Shown here: positions 16,474-25,777 of the stretch, in pieces | How positions within the stretch are numbered: position 1 is the first letter of the stretch | Layout: each line of letters starts with the position of its first letter | Origin: Metabacillus bambusae | Lineage (GTDB): Bacteria > Bacillota > Bacilli > Bacillales > Bacillaceae | Reading direction: 5' to 3' | Assembly: GCF_017497975.1 (NCBI RefSeq) | Contig: NZ_JAGDEL010000009.1 | Coordinates: 124,001 to 188,000 of the forward strand | Length of the DNA stretch: 64,000 bases | Translations under genes and position numbers: made by a program | Notes under the pieces: generated by a model | The model's input: only the letters and a program-made list of their open reading frames with translations | Databases searched by the model: none | Told to the model about the DNA's origin: nothing

Positions 16474-17121
16474 ATGGCAAACATTTTTACTAGAATAAAG
16501 GATTCAATTACAGCTGATCTTCATGAGGTAATCGATCAAAAGGAGCAAAAAAACCCAATATCCGTGCTTAATCATTATTTAAGACAATGTGAAAATGAAA
16601 CGGAAAAGGTTCGTAAACTCGTTGAACGACAGTACTTATTAAAGGAAGAGTTTAATCGTGAGTACAATGAGGCATTGCATTTAGCTGAAAAGCGTAAGCA
16701 TCAAGCAGAAATTGCTTCAAAAGCTGGAGAAGCAGAACTTTATGAATTTGCTCTAAAGGAGCAAACTTATTACGAAGAACGAGTTGCACGTTTAAATGAA
16801 TCACGTGGGCAAACAAATCGTCAACTTGAGGAGCTTGAACAAAAATATGAAGAGATGAAGCATAAGCTAAAGGATATGCATATTAAACGCATGGAGCTTA
16901 TGGGTAGAGAGAATATGGCTCGTGCTCACCACCGTATGAACAAAGTTGTTGATAACAACAGCTATTCGACAAAGGCATTCTCTCGATTTGAAGAAATGGA
17001 AAGCTATCTTGATCGTTTAGAGCACCAAGTAAATTCAGCTTACCACCGCAATACAATTGATGCACGAATTGCACAGCTTGAAAAACAAGAGAAAAGCCAA
17101 GAAACAAATACTATTTCATAA
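16474..17121 (+). CDS. liaH: LiaH, PspA/IM30-family envelope stress protein
   Basis: A 215-residue, almost wholly alpha-helical, charge-rich protein with long coiled coils (about residues 30-150), as in PspA/IM30/LiaH. Such proteins form large rings or rods at the membrane and protect it under antibiotic or lipid stress. The start at 16474 has AAAGGAGA upstream; codons before it come from the repeat element. Its partners are LiaI and the LiaFSR signalling genes downstream. A stem-loop follows, which probably limits read-through into liaF. Confidence 0.88.
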   Translation: MANIFTRIKDSITADLHEVIDQKEQKNPISVLNHYLRQCENETEKVRKLVERQYLLKEEFNREYNEALHLAEKRKHQAEIASKAGEAELYEFALKEQTYYEERVARLNESRGQTNRQLEELEQKYEEMKHKLKDMHIKRMELMGRENMARAHHRMNKVVDNNSYSTKAFSRFEEMESYLDRLEHQVNSAYHRNTIDARIAQLEKQEKSQETNTIS

Positions 17122-17138
17122 TTAAAACATGGTATGCT

Positions 17139-17167
17139 AATAAGGCGTAGGTCTCTACGCCTTATTT
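17139..17167 (+). terminator. Attenuating terminator after liaH
   Basis: A 12-bp perfect stem (AATAAGGCGTAG with CTACGCCTTATT, loop GTCT) ends in a short T-rich tail. A partial terminator here would give much liaIH mRNA and little liaFSR mRNA, as known in B. subtilis. Confidence 0.75.
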
Positions 17168-17252
17168 AAGCATAAACTATGCTTTGCAAGCTTAGGATAT
17201 AAGTCAATTCATAATGGAAGGTAATCGCACCTTCTATTATGAATCGACTTAT
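17168..17252 (+). other. Two further RNA hairpins in the liaH-liaF gap
   Basis: Positions 17168-17184 form AAGCATA-AAC-TATGCTT. Positions 17199-17252 form a 24-bp near-perfect hairpin (arms 17199-17222 and 17229-17252, 6-nt loop AATCGC), with only two non-Watson-Crick positions. No T-tract follows the large one, so it is not a standard terminator. It ends 40 nt before liaF and would be present in the liaFSR transcript. An RNA-processing or stability role is possible but unproven. Confidence 0.6.
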
Positions 17253-17292
17253 GTTTCACAATTACGCGTTTTCATTGGAAGGAGGCTATCTC

Positions 17293-18027
17293 ATGCTACG
17301 AAACATAAAATCAGATTACTTAAACTGGATCATTTTAATAGGGATTCTCCTCCTTCTTTTAGAGGTCTTGTTTTTTAATGGAGGCTTAATTGTCACATTT
17401 ATTTTATCGATTAGCTTTATTTATTTAGGAAAGAAGTGGAAGCCTCGATTTATGGGGAAGGCCTTCTTTTGGATTGGCTGGATTTGGCTAATCGCAACTG
17501 TGCTAAATATGATGACATTTCGCTACTTTTTATGTGTCGTCCTCTTATATATTATCGTGCAATTTTTTCAATCACAAAAGCAGCCTAGAGAGATTAAGCC
17601 TGTTATTTTAGAGGGCAATTTTAAAGCAGAATCTGAACCTTATCTAAAGAGACAAAAAATCTTTGAAAATAAATTCTTTACAAGTCAGCAGACACCGGAA
17701 CATGTGTATGAATGGAATGATGTAAATATCCAGGTTGGAATTGGGAACATAGTCATTGATCTTAGTGATACCGTATTGCCTAATGGGGAAGCGATTATAT
17801 CAATTCGAAATTTAGTCGGTAATGTTCAAATCCTTGTTCCGTATGAGGTGGAAGTTCATATCAATCATTCGATTATGGCTGGAACTGTAGAGATTTTTCA
17901 GGAGCAAGAGCAGCGAGTTATAAATGAGACGATTGTCTATGAAACCGCAGAATTTGAGTCTGCTGAACAGAAAGTGAAGCTTATTACCGCAAGTATTACA
18001 GGTAAACTTGAGGTGAAGCGAGTATGA
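17293..18027 (+). CDS. liaF: LiaF, negative regulator of LiaRS
   Basis: A 244-residue protein with about four N-terminal membrane segments (residues 10-100) and a soluble C-terminal beta-rich domain of the LiaF type. In B. subtilis LiaF inhibits LiaS in the absence of cell-wall stress. The ATG at 17293 has GGAAGGAGG 7 nt upstream; the longer frame starting at 17239 begins inside the hairpin. The stop overlaps the liaS start by 4 nt. No liaG lies between liaH and liaF, unlike in B. subtilis. Confidence 0.88.
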   Translation: MLRNIKSDYLNWIILIGILLLLLEVLFFNGGLIVTFILSISFIYLGKKWKPRFMGKAFFWIGWIWLIATVLNMMTFRYFLCVVLLYIIVQFFQSQKQPREIKPVILEGNFKAESEPYLKRQKIFENKFFTSQQTPEHVYEWNDVNIQVGIGNIVIDLSDTVLPNGEAIISIRNLVGNVQILVPYEVEVHINHSIMAGTVEIFQEQEQRVINETIVYETAEFESAEQKVKLITASITGKLEVKRV

Positions 18028-19064
18028 GTATTATCCAAAGACAGGTTTTACTCACTGCAATTTTTTCACTTGTGTTGTTTATTTTATTTTCTGTTATGTT
18101 TTTTATTGCGTTTCCTTTGGAGAGCTGGAGTTCATTGTGGGAGCGGAGGGTGATTGATTTACCCTTTATTTATATTGTTCCAAGCATAAGCCTTCTGTTG
18201 GGAGTATGTTACGGATTATTGTCGGGGTATTTTTGGAAAAAACAACTCATTACTGTTGAAACAGCAGTAAGGGAGCTTGAAAAGGGACGACCAATACCAG
18301 TTGAGCCACACGCAATTCCTGAAATTCATGATATTTGGGTTAGAATTGAAAAGGTACAAAACCATATATTTGAGCAAACAAAGCTTTCTCAAAAGCTAGC
18401 CAATGAAAAAGCAGAGGATCAGGAAAAGAGAATCCAGGAAATGGTCTCCCAAGAAAGAAATCGATTAGCTCGTGAGCTTCATGATTCAGTCAGTCAACAG
18501 CTATTTGCTGCCTCTATGATGATGTCGGCGATTACGGAATCAAAGCCGCTATCAGATGATAGAGAGTCAAAACAGTTGAAATTAATTGAGGAAACAATCC
18601 ACCAATCACAGCTCGAAATGAGGGCTCTGCTCTTGCATTTACGTCCTGCTGCATTAAAGGGAAAGTCACTTCAGGAAGGTGTTCAAGAATTATTAGTAGA
18701 ATTAATGCAAAAGGTGACAATGAATATAAAGTGGAAGGTAGAGCCGATCCCACTGGATAAAGGGGTTGAAGATCATTTATTTAGGATTCTTCAAGAGTCT
18801 GTATCGAACACTCTTCGTCATGCAAAAGCAACAAGCCTTGATGTCCTGTTAATTAAACGGGATGATTTTGTCATTATGCGAGTTACAGACGATGGCATTG
18901 GTTTCGAGGTTGATGAAGGTAAAACGGGATCTTATGGCTTGCAAAATATGCACGAACGAGCGGTTGAAATTGGTGGTACATTGAAAATTGTCAGCTTAAA
19001 AAACAAGGGAACACGGTTAGAGGTAAAGGTTCCTGTATTGCGGATAGAGGGTGATGTGGAATGA
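18024..19064 (+). CDS. liaS: LiaS, intramembrane-sensing histidine kinase
   Basis: A 346-residue kinase. Two N-terminal membrane segments with a short loop of about a dozen residues form an intramembrane-sensing input. A coiled linker is followed by a HisKA_3 dimerisation region with His153 in [11 protein letters not shown]. The ATPase domain has [20 protein letters not shown] and GSYGLQNM. It responds to cell-wall antibiotics via LiaF and phosphorylates LiaR. Both ends overlap neighbours by 4 nt (ATGA), showing tight coupling. Confidence 0.92.
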   Translation: MSIIQRQVLLTAIFSLVLFILFSVMFFIAFPLESWSSLWERRVIDLPFIYIVPSISLLLGVCYGLLSGYFWKKQLITVETAVRELEKGRPIPVEPHAIPEIHDIWVRIEKVQNHIFEQTKLSQKLANEKAEDQEKRIQEMVSQERNRLARELHDSVSQQLFAASMMMSAITESKPLSDDRESKQLKLIEETIHQSQLEMRALLLHLRPAALKGKSLQEGVQELLVELMQKVTMNIKWKVEPIPLDKGVEDHLFRILQESVSNTLRHAKATSLDVLLIKRDDFVIMRVTDDGIGFEVDEGKTGSYGLQNMHERAVEIGGTLKIVSLKNKGTRLEVKVPVLRIEGDVE

Positions 19065-19693
19065 TAAAAGTAGTATTTGTTGATGATCATGAAATGGTAA
19101 GGATTGGGGTTTCTTCTTATTTATCTGCTCAGCCAGACATTGAAGTCATTGGTGAAGCTGATAATGGTAAGAAGGGTGTCGAGCTTTCGCTTAGCTTACG
19201 CCCAGATATTATTTTAATGGATTTAGTGATGAAGGAAATGGATGGAATCGAAGCAACAAAACAAATCATTGACGCATGGCCTGAGGCAAAAATTATTATC
19301 GTCACAAGCTTTCTTGACGATGAAAAGGTATATCCAGCATTAGAGGCTGGAGCAACAAGCTATTTATTAAAGACGTCAAAGGCAAGTGAAATTGCGGGTG
19401 CTGTCCGCTCAACATTTCATGGGCAATCCATTCTTGAGCCTGAAGTAACAGGTAAGATGATGATGAAAATGCGCCAAAAAGATGTAACACATCCTCATGA
19501 TCAATTAACATCCCGAGAAATGGAGATTCTTATGCTAATGGCTGAGGGGAAATCAAATCAAGAAATAGCTGATGAACTGTTTATTGCCTTGAAAACAGCG
19601 AAAACGCATGTGAGCAACATATTAAGTAAGCTTGAGGTACAGGATCGAACACAAGCAGTCATCTATGCTTTTAAACATTCACTAGTAAAATAG
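19061..19693 (+). CDS. liaR: LiaR, NarL/LuxR-type response regulator
   Basis: A 210-residue response regulator. The receiver domain holds the phospho-acceptor Asp54 (IILMDLVM), the acidic pair VDDHE near residue 8, and a lysine in LLKTSK. A LuxR-type helix-turn-helix at the C-terminus reads [15 protein letters not shown]. It activates the liaI promoter; a candidate operator lies at 15797-15828. The start overlaps the liaS stop. Confidence 0.93.
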   Translation: MIKVVFVDDHEMVRIGVSSYLSAQPDIEVIGEADNGKKGVELSLSLRPDIILMDLVMKEMDGIEATKQIIDAWPEAKIIIVTSFLDDEKVYPALEAGATSYLLKTSKASEIAGAVRSTFHGQSILEPEVTGKMMMKMRQKDVTHPHDQLTSREMEILMLMAEGKSNQEIADELFIALKTAKTHVSNILSKLEVQDRTQAVIYAFKHSLVK

Positions 19694-19759
19694 AAGTAAG
19701 TACTTGGAATCTGATACATATATTAAAAGGCTATATCTTATATTTTGGGGGAGACAAAC

Positions 19760-20596
19760 ATGCATAGAAACCAAGAGTTATATCATTTCTTAGTGAGGAA
19801 TTCCCAGCAAATGACTGAGGATTGGTATAGTATGGTTGAAGATCAAGATCCTAGCTCGATCTATTCTACAAAAGATCCTAAGATCATCAATACCTTAAAG
19901 GAACAGAACCAAGATTATTTTCTTCGTTTACACAAACTTTTTATTGAGGAAGAAGTCATGTTTTTTAGTGAGTTTAAGAAATGGTCTGAAGAGCTCGCAA
20001 GTGACCAAAAGCACTTAAAAACACCTGATCATTATGTTGTGAGAGAATTTATGAGAACCCAAGATGTATATACGACTTATATAAATAATTTCTATAAAGA
20101 AAATATAGACAATGTCAGTGTTGATCAATTATTCTCTTGGCTTGACATCATTAGAAAAGTTTTTAATCTATCCATTTATATTTATATTGATGCAGCACAT
20201 AAAAACACGATGAAACAGCTAGAAGCACAAAAGCAAATGATTAACGAATTAAGCTCACCTGTTATTCGCTTACAAAATAAAACGGCCTTACTACCTTTAA
20301 TTGGGGATATTGATACAGCACGAGCTAAATTAATTTTAGAAAATACATTAACCCAATGTGCAGAACTTAAGATCGAGCATCTTTGTATTGATTTATCAGG
20401 TGTTGTCATCATCGATACAATGGTTGCCCATGAAATTTTCAATCTAATTAAAACGCTAAAGCTGTTAGGTGTAAAATCAACATTATCTGGAATAAGACCA
20501 GAAATTGCCCAAACGGCCATTCAGTTAGGTCTTGATTTCAATGAAGTAAGAACGACTGCCTCACTGGCCTATGCTTTAGAGCAAATAAATGCGTAA
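19760..20596 (+). CDS. RsbR-like STAS-domain protein
   Basis: A 278-residue protein, the length of B. subtilis RsbRD/YqhA. The N-terminal half is a variable helical sensor domain. The C-terminal STAS domain carries both conserved threonine contexts of RsbR proteins, GDIDTARA and IDTMVAHE, phosphorylated by RsbT in the sigma-B stressosome. It likely feeds environmental signals into general stress control. ATG 19760 is preferred over the TTG at 19745 because GGGGGAG lies 6 nt upstream. It stands alone after liaR. Confidence 0.82.
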   Translation: MHRNQELYHFLVRNSQQMTEDWYSMVEDQDPSSIYSTKDPKIINTLKEQNQDYFLRLHKLFIEEEVMFFSEFKKWSEELASDQKHLKTPDHYVVREFMRTQDVYTTYINNFYKENIDNVSVDQLFSWLDIIRKVFNLSIYIYIDAAHKNTMKQLEAQKQMINELSSPVIRLQNKTALLPLIGDIDTARAKLILENTLTQCAELKIEHLCIDLSGVVIIDTMVAHEIFNLIKTLKLLGVKSTLSGIRPEIAQTAIQLGLDFNEVRTTASLAYALEQINA

Positions 20597-20607
20597 CACT
20601 AGAAAAG

Positions 20608-20634
20608 AGCAGCCAACAAAGTGGCTGCTTTTTC
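20608..20634. terminator. Terminator between the rsbR-like gene and yfmM
   Basis: Stem AGCAGCCA with TGGCTGCT, 6-nt loop, followed by TTTTT on the plus strand. The convergent ABC-F gene ends 9 bp beyond and may use it too. Confidence 0.8.
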
Positions 20635-20642
20635 CCTATTCA

Positions 20643-22190
20643 TTATTTTGCCGCCCAATCCTCAATATCCCATACCTTTGTTACCCAATCTTCATAAAAA
20701 TCAGGTTCATGACATACAAGGACAACTGTGCCTTTATATGCTTTAATGGCACGTTTTAATTCTTCTTTTGCCGTGATATCAAGGTGGTTTGTTGGTTCGT
20801 CAAATAACAACCAGTTGCTTTCATTCATTTGCAGCTTACAGAGACGAACCTTTGCTTGTTCTCCACCACTTAACTGAGTTAATGGACGTGAAATATGTTC
20901 ATTTTTCAGCCCGCAGCGTGCTAAAAGTGCTCTAACTTGATGCTGATCTAAATGTGGGAATGCGTTCCAAACATCATCAATCGGTGTGATGGAATCGGCT
21001 TTTACCTCTTGCTCAAAATAAGATGGGAACAGGAAGTCTCCACGATTCGTCGTTCCGCCTAATGGCTCGATTTTTCCTAGAATCGTTTTCAGTAAAGTCG
21101 ACTTTCCAATACCGTTACAGCCAACAATCGCAATTTTTTCGCCACGTTCAATTGTCATCGAAAGCTTTGGCAATAGTGGTGTATCATAGCCAATTTCAAG
21201 ATCCTTTGCTTCAAACACATAGCGACTACTGCCTCTAGATTCCTTAAATTCAAATGTTGGTTTAATCGCTGATTCAGGACGATCAATCCGTTCAATTCGA
21301 TCTAATTGTTTCTGACGGCTTTTTGCACGGCCTGTTGTTGAATAGCGTGCTTTATTTTTGGCGATAAAGTCTTCTTGCTTTTTAATGAATTCCTTTTGTT
21401 TTTCATAAGCATGAAGATGTTGATTTTTATTAATCTCGGCAAGCTCAAGGAATTTTTCATATGTTGCTGTATAACGTGTTAGCTTAGCAAACTCTAATTG
21501 AAAAATCACATTGGAGACGCCGTTCATAAATTCAGTATCATGTGAGATTAATAGAAAGGCATGTGGATAATCTCTTAAATAAGTGCTTAGCCAACGAATA
21601 TGTTCAACGTCTAAGTAGTTCGTCGGTTCATCAAGTAATAAGACATCTGGCTGCTCAAGTAAAAGCTTGGCAAGAAGAACCTTCGTACGTTGACCACCAC
21701 TTAGTGCAGATACATCACGGTCAAGACCAATTGCATCAAGTCCTAAGCCTCTAGCTGTTTCTTCAACCTTCATATCTAATAAATAAAAGCCACCAGCATC
21801 TAAGCGATCCTGAATTTCAGCCATTTTTTCTAATAGTTCCTCTAGCTCTTCAGGTGTAGCTGTTGCCATTTTGTCTGTAACAATATTTAATTCTTTCTCC
21901 TGCTCAAAAAGCGGAAGAAATGCATCGTTTAAAATATCACGAATTGTTTTTCCTTTTGTTAAAACTGTATGCTGATCAAGATAGCCATAACGAACTCCTG
22001 GTGTCCATTCTACTCGACCAGTGTCGTGAATTAGCTGCCCTGTAATAATATTCATTAAAGTAGATTTCCCTACTCCATTAGCTCCAACAAGACCTACTCG
22101 TTCACCTGCTAATAGGCGAAGTGATACATCTTTAAATAAGGTACGGTCACCAAAGCTGTGACTGAGATTATCGATCGTTAATAGACTCAT
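20643..22190 (-). CDS. yfmM: ABC-F ATPase (YfmM-like)
   Basis: A 515-residue soluble protein with two ABC cassettes and no membrane domain, the ABC-F layout. Cassette 1 has GANGVGKST near residue 37, LSGGQRTK and LLLDEPTNYLD. Cassette 2 has GCNGIGKST, LSGGEQAK and LLFDEPTNHLD. A charged linker of about 80 residues joins them. ABC-F proteins act on the ribosome, either in translation or in antibiotic protection. N-terminus and length best match YfmM of B. subtilis. Whether it gives drug resistance cannot be seen from sequence. Confidence 0.85.
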   Translation of the reverse strand: MSLLTIDNLSHSFGDRTLFKDVSLRLLAGERVGLVGANGVGKSTLMNIITGQLIHDTGRVEWTPGVRYGYLDQHTVLTKGKTIRDILNDAFLPLFEQEKELNIVTDKMATATPEELEELLEKMAEIQDRLDAGGFYLLDMKVEETARGLGLDAIGLDRDVSALSGGQRTKVLLAKLLLEQPDVLLLDEPTNYLDVEHIRWLSTYLRDYPHAFLLISHDTEFMNGVSNVIFQLEFAKLTRYTATYEKFLELAEINKNQHLHAYEKQKEFIKKQEDFIAKNKARYSTTGRAKSRQKQLDRIERIDRPESAIKPTFEFKESRGSSRYVFEAKDLEIGYDTPLLPKLSMTIERGEKIAIVGCNGIGKSTLLKTILGKIEPLGGTTNRGDFLFPSYFEQEVKADSITPIDDVWNAFPHLDQHQVRALLARCGLKNEHISRPLTQLSGGEQAKVRLCKLQMNESNWLLFDEPTNHLDITAKEELKRAIKAYKGTVVLVCHEPDFYEDWVTKVWDIEDWAAK

Positions 22191-22395
22191 TTCCTTTTAA
22201 CCCTCCAAGAGTAAACAGTATCTTTGCTCATTCTACTATTTTCTTATTTAATATGCTACTGGTAAACGAATGAAACTATGGATAGGATTCTTGCTAAAAG
22301 TAAGATCCTATGTTGCTTTTAATCAATCTGATTAGATTTCCAAAACAATTACACATATAATAGAAGAAGGAAATAGGTTTTGAAAGGATGTTTAT

Positions 22396-24573
22396 ATGAG
22401 TAAAACAGTCGTTCTAGCAGAAAAGCCTTCTGTAGGAAGAGATTTAGCTAGAGTGTTAAATTGTCATAAAAAAGGAAATGGTTTTCTGGAGGGAGACCAG
22501 TATATTGTCACATGGGCACTTGGCCATCTTGTAACATTAGCTGATCCGGAAAGCTATGGTGATAACTATAAATCGTGGCGGTTAGAAGATTTGCCAATGC
22601 TGCCAGCACCGCTAAAGCTAGTGGTGATAAAAAAAACAGGCAAGCAATTTCAATCAGTTAAGACACAGCTTTTACGAAAAGATGTACGTGACATTGTTAT
22701 TGCCACAGATGCAGGTCGTGAAGGAGAGCTTGTTGCCCGCTGGATTATTGAAAAAGCACGAGTGAATAAACCAATAAAACGTTTATGGATCTCATCGGTT
22801 ACCGATAAAGCAATTAAAGAGGGCTTCCGAAAATTAAAAGCTGGGAAAGAATATGAAAATTTGTACGCATCAGCTGTTGCAAGAGCTGAAGCAGACTGGA
22901 TTGTTGGCTTAAACGCAACAAGAGCCTTAACAACAAAGTACAATGCTCAGCTTTCATCTGGACGTGTACAAACACCAACACTTGCGATGATTGCTCAGCG
23001 TGAAGAAGAAATAAGAGGCTTCAAGCCGAAAAAATATTATGGAATGAAGGCTATCACTAATAACCGATTAACGCTTACGTGGCAAGACGCTAAAACAAAT
23101 GATACGCGAACATTCACTGAGCAGCAAATTGATGAAAAGCTAGGGAAGCTAAAAGGTAAGTCAGCAACAGTTGTTGATATAAAAACAACGCCTAAAAAGA
23201 CCTACTCACCAGCACTCTATGACTTAACAGAGCTACAACGTGATGCAAATAAGCGTTACGGCTACTCGGCAAAAGAGACGCTTTCCATCATGCAAAAATT
23301 ATATGAGCAGCATAAGGTGTTAACATACCCTAGAACTGACTCACGTTATATCACAAGTGATATTGTTGAAACAATCAAGGATCGCCTAGAGGCATGTCGA
23401 ATAAAGCCATATGCACAGGTTATCGCTAAAATTACGAAGCAGCCTATCAAAGCAAATAAGTCATTTGTTGATGACGGGAAGGTATCAGACCATCATGCGA
23501 TTATTCCAACTGAAGAATCTGTGCCACTGAGTGCTTTAAGTGATAAAGAACGTAAAATTTATGACTTAGTCGTAAAGCGTTTCTTAGCAGTGCTTTTACC
23601 TGCCTACCAATTTGAACAGACTGTTGTTACAGCTAAAATAGGTGATGAGCAGTTTACTGCAAAGGGAAAGAGAATTCTCGCGCAAGGCTGGAAGGAAGTC
23701 TATAGTGATTACACAGATGAGGACAATGAAGATGAACAAAAGCTACCTGCATTATCAAAAGGGGATCTGCTGTCAATTGTTTCATTAACAAAAACAACTG
23801 GTGAAACAAAGCCGCCATCTAGGTTTAATGAGGCTGCCCTCCTTTCGGCAATGGAAAATCCAACAAAGTATATGGCTGGGGAGAGTAAGGAATTAATTAA
23901 AACAATTGGAGAAACTGGTGGACTTGGAACAGTTGCAACACGAGCGGATATTATTGAAAAGCTTTATAGCAGCTTCCTAATTGAGAAAAAGGGTAAGGAA
24001 ATCTTCATCACTTCAAAGGGTAAGCAGCTATTAAAGCTAGTACCCGAAGATTTAAAATCACCAGTATTAACAGCAGACTGGGAGCAGAAGTTAACAAAAA
24101 TCTCAAAAGGCACTCTATCAAAGCAAGCCTTTTTAAATGAAATGAAGCATTACGCAAAAGAAGTCGTAAATGAAATAAAAAATAGCAAACAAAGCTATAA
24201 ACACGATAATATCACAGGAAGTAAATGTCCTGAATGCAGTAAGCTTCTCCTAGAGGTAAACGGTAAAAAGGGAAAAATGCTTGTATGTCAGGACCGTGAG
24301 TGCGGCTATCGCAAAGGTGTTTCAAAAGTAACCAATGCACGTTGTCCGAATTGTCATAAAAAGCTTGAGCTTAGAGGTGAGGGAGAAGGCCAAATTTTCG
24401 TATGCCGCTGTGGTCATCGCGAAAAAATGTCTACCTTCCAAGAACGACGAAAAAAGAATCAAAATAGTAAGGTTTCGAAACGTGATGTTGCGAAGTATAT
24501 GAAAAACCAGGATGAAGACTTTACAAATTCAGCATTAGCTGATGCACTTGCGAAGCTTAATTTGAAAAAATAG
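22396..24573 (+). CDS. topB: DNA topoisomerase III
   Basis: A 725-residue type IA topoisomerase, matching TopB length. The N-terminal Toprim domain has TDAGREGE. The catalytic tyrosine lies in YPRTDSRYI (about residue 310). The C-terminus carries two zinc-ribbon-like modules (CPECSKLL...CQDREC and CPNCHKKL...CRCG). It relaxes and decatenates DNA and resolves recombination or replication intermediates. GAAAGGA precedes the ATG, and a TATAAT at about 22356 may serve as the -10. Confidence 0.94.
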   Translation: MSKTVVLAEKPSVGRDLARVLNCHKKGNGFLEGDQYIVTWALGHLVTLADPESYGDNYKSWRLEDLPMLPAPLKLVVIKKTGKQFQSVKTQLLRKDVRDIVIATDAGREGELVARWIIEKARVNKPIKRLWISSVTDKAIKEGFRKLKAGKEYENLYASAVARAEADWIVGLNATRALTTKYNAQLSSGRVQTPTLAMIAQREEEIRGFKPKKYYGMKAITNNRLTLTWQDAKTNDTRTFTEQQIDEKLGKLKGKSATVVDIKTTPKKTYSPALYDLTELQRDANKRYGYSAKETLSIMQKLYEQHKVLTYPRTDSRYITSDIVETIKDRLEACRIKPYAQVIAKITKQPIKANKSFVDDGKVSDHHAIIPTEESVPLSALSDKERKIYDLVVKRFLAVLLPAYQFEQTVVTAKIGDEQFTAKGKRILAQGWKEVYSDYTDEDNEDEQKLPALSKGDLLSIVSLTKTTGETKPPSRFNEAALLSAMENPTKYMAGESKELIKTIGETGGLGTVATRADIIEKLYSSFLIEKKGKEIFITSKGKQLLKLVPEDLKSPVLTADWEQKLTKISKGTLSKQAFLNEMKHYAKEVVNEIKNSKQSYKHDNITGSKCPECSKLLLEVNGKKGKMLVCQDRECGYRKGVSKVTNARCPNCHKKLELRGEGEGQIFVCRCGHREKMSTFQERRKKNQNSKVSKRDVAKYMKNQDEDFTNSALADALAKLNLKK

Positions 24574-24590
24574 CGTAAAGGATGTAGGTC

Positions 24591-24986
24591 ATGACACGTA
24601 AAATTGGGCATATCACGATTCTTGTAAAGGATTATGATGAGGCGATTGATTTTTATACAAATACTTTAGATTTTACGTTAATTTCAGATAATTCGTTTGG
24701 CGAAGGTATGCGTTGGGTAACGGTTGCTCCCGCTAAGCAGCACGAAACAGCGATCGTATTTGTTGAAGCTGATACTGATGAAAAGAAAGAACGTGTTGGC
24801 TCTCAGGTAGCGGGGCATGTTTTTCTCGTCATTGAAACAGATGATTGTATCCGCGATTATAATAATATGAAGGAAAAGGGTGTCACCTTCTTAGGTGAGC
24901 CAAAGGATATGCCTTGGGGAATTGAAGTTGTATTTGAGGACCTTTACGGTAATCGGTTTGACTTACTTCAGGTAAAAAGCTATTAA
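24591..24986 (+). CDS. VOC/glyoxalase-fold protein
   Basis: A 131-residue single-copy vicinal oxygen chelate fold protein. It opens with the strand IGHITILVKDYDEAIDFYT and ends in EVVFEDLYGNRFDLLQ, including a metal-site-type glutamate. Members include glyoxalase I, dioxygenases and resistance proteins; the substrate cannot be assigned. It starts 18 bp after topB with AAAGGATG upstream and is probably co-transcribed with topB and the SRPBCC gene. Confidence 0.75.
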   Translation: MTRKIGHITILVKDYDEAIDFYTNTLDFTLISDNSFGEGMRWVTVAPAKQHETAIVFVEADTDEKKERVGSQVAGHVFLVIETDDCIRDYNNMKEKGVTFLGEPKDMPWGIEVVFEDLYGNRFDLLQVKSY

Positions 24987-25002
24987 GATAGGAAGATAGA
25001 AA

Positions 25003-25467
25003 GTGCCAATAATAAAAACCGATATGTTTATTTATGCACCGCGTGACATTTGCTTTGATGTTGCACGAGATATTGATATACATACTCAATCGACAAGTCA
25101 CACAAATGAACGAGCAATCGCAGGTGTGACAAGTGGATTGATTGGGTTAAACGAGACGGTAACCTGGGAAGCCATCCATTTTGGAATCAAGCAAAAGCTA
25201 ACAGTCCGAATCACTGAATACGATTTTCCAAACCGCTTCGTAGATGAAATGGAAAAAGGTGCATTCAAACGCTTTTACCATGTTCATGAGTTTGTGAAAA
25301 AAGCGAATGGAACACTTATGATCGACACTTTTGATTATACTTCTCCATTTGGTGTGATTGGTAAGATGGTAGATCAGATGTTTTTAGAGCAATATATGAA
25401 AGAATTTCTAATAACAAGAAATCGATATATAAAGAAGATTGCTGAAGAGAAAGTAAGAGAGAAATAG
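25003..25467 (+). CDS. SRPBCC-fold protein
   Basis: A 154-residue protein with the pattern of the START/SRPBCC ligand-binding fold: IYAPRDICFDVARDIDIH near the N-terminus, the strand GLNETVTWEAIHFG, and a long C-terminal helix. Proteins of this type bind small hydrophobic molecules. The function is unknown. The start is GTG at 25003 behind AGGAAG. It is the last gene of a probable topB-VOC-SRPBCC unit and is followed by a GC-rich terminator. Confidence 0.72.
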   Translation: MPIIKTDMFIYAPRDICFDVARDIDIHTQSTSHTNERAIAGVTSGLIGLNETVTWEAIHFGIKQKLTVRITEYDFPNRFVDEMEKGAFKRFYHVHEFVKKANGTLMIDTFDYTSPFGVIGKMVDQMFLEQYMKEFLITRNRYIKKIAEEKVREK

Positions 25468-25491
25468 CGCCGCGCGAATGCGGCGTTTTTT
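25468..25491 (+). terminator. Terminator after the SRPBCC gene
   Basis: Stem CGCCGC with GCGGCG, loop GCGAAT, then six T residues; it overlaps the stop codon region. Confidence 0.88.
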
Positions 25492-25574
25492 GCGTGGAGA
25501 GATTAGAGTAGGCTTTAGATTGGGCCCGGCACCAGCATCGGCATCGTGCGATATAGCTCGAATTTTGTCGAATG

Positions 25575-25743
25575 ATAGATTAATTGACGAAGTTACAAAA
25601 TTATATTGGAAATTTGCAAAATTCCTCAGTAAAGTTGCAAAATTATGGACAATTGTTGCAAGATTATGGTCGGAAATTGCAAAATGCCATTCACGGCCAC
25701 AAAAATTCTTATCCTTTTTTGCAGGATTTCAGTGGAAAATAGC
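25575..25743. repeat. Degenerate 21-nt tandem repeat
   Basis: About eight units. Four consecutive units of exactly 21 nt (25597-25680) share AAAATTATGGACAAAGTTGC as approximate consensus, each ending TTGC or ATTGC. Flanking units of 20-22 nt are more decayed. It lies between a terminator and the NERD gene. The plus-strand open frame through it encodes a heptad-like peptide and is judged an artefact. Confidence 0.7.
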
Positions 25744-25777
25744 GAATAAAGTTGGAAAATAAGATTGGAGTGATCAA

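Noticed and set aside
25478-25762. 94-codon plus-strand frame with heptad-like repeats
   Set aside because: It begins inside the terminator and runs through the 21-nt array; the period keeps the frame open. No ribosome binding site.
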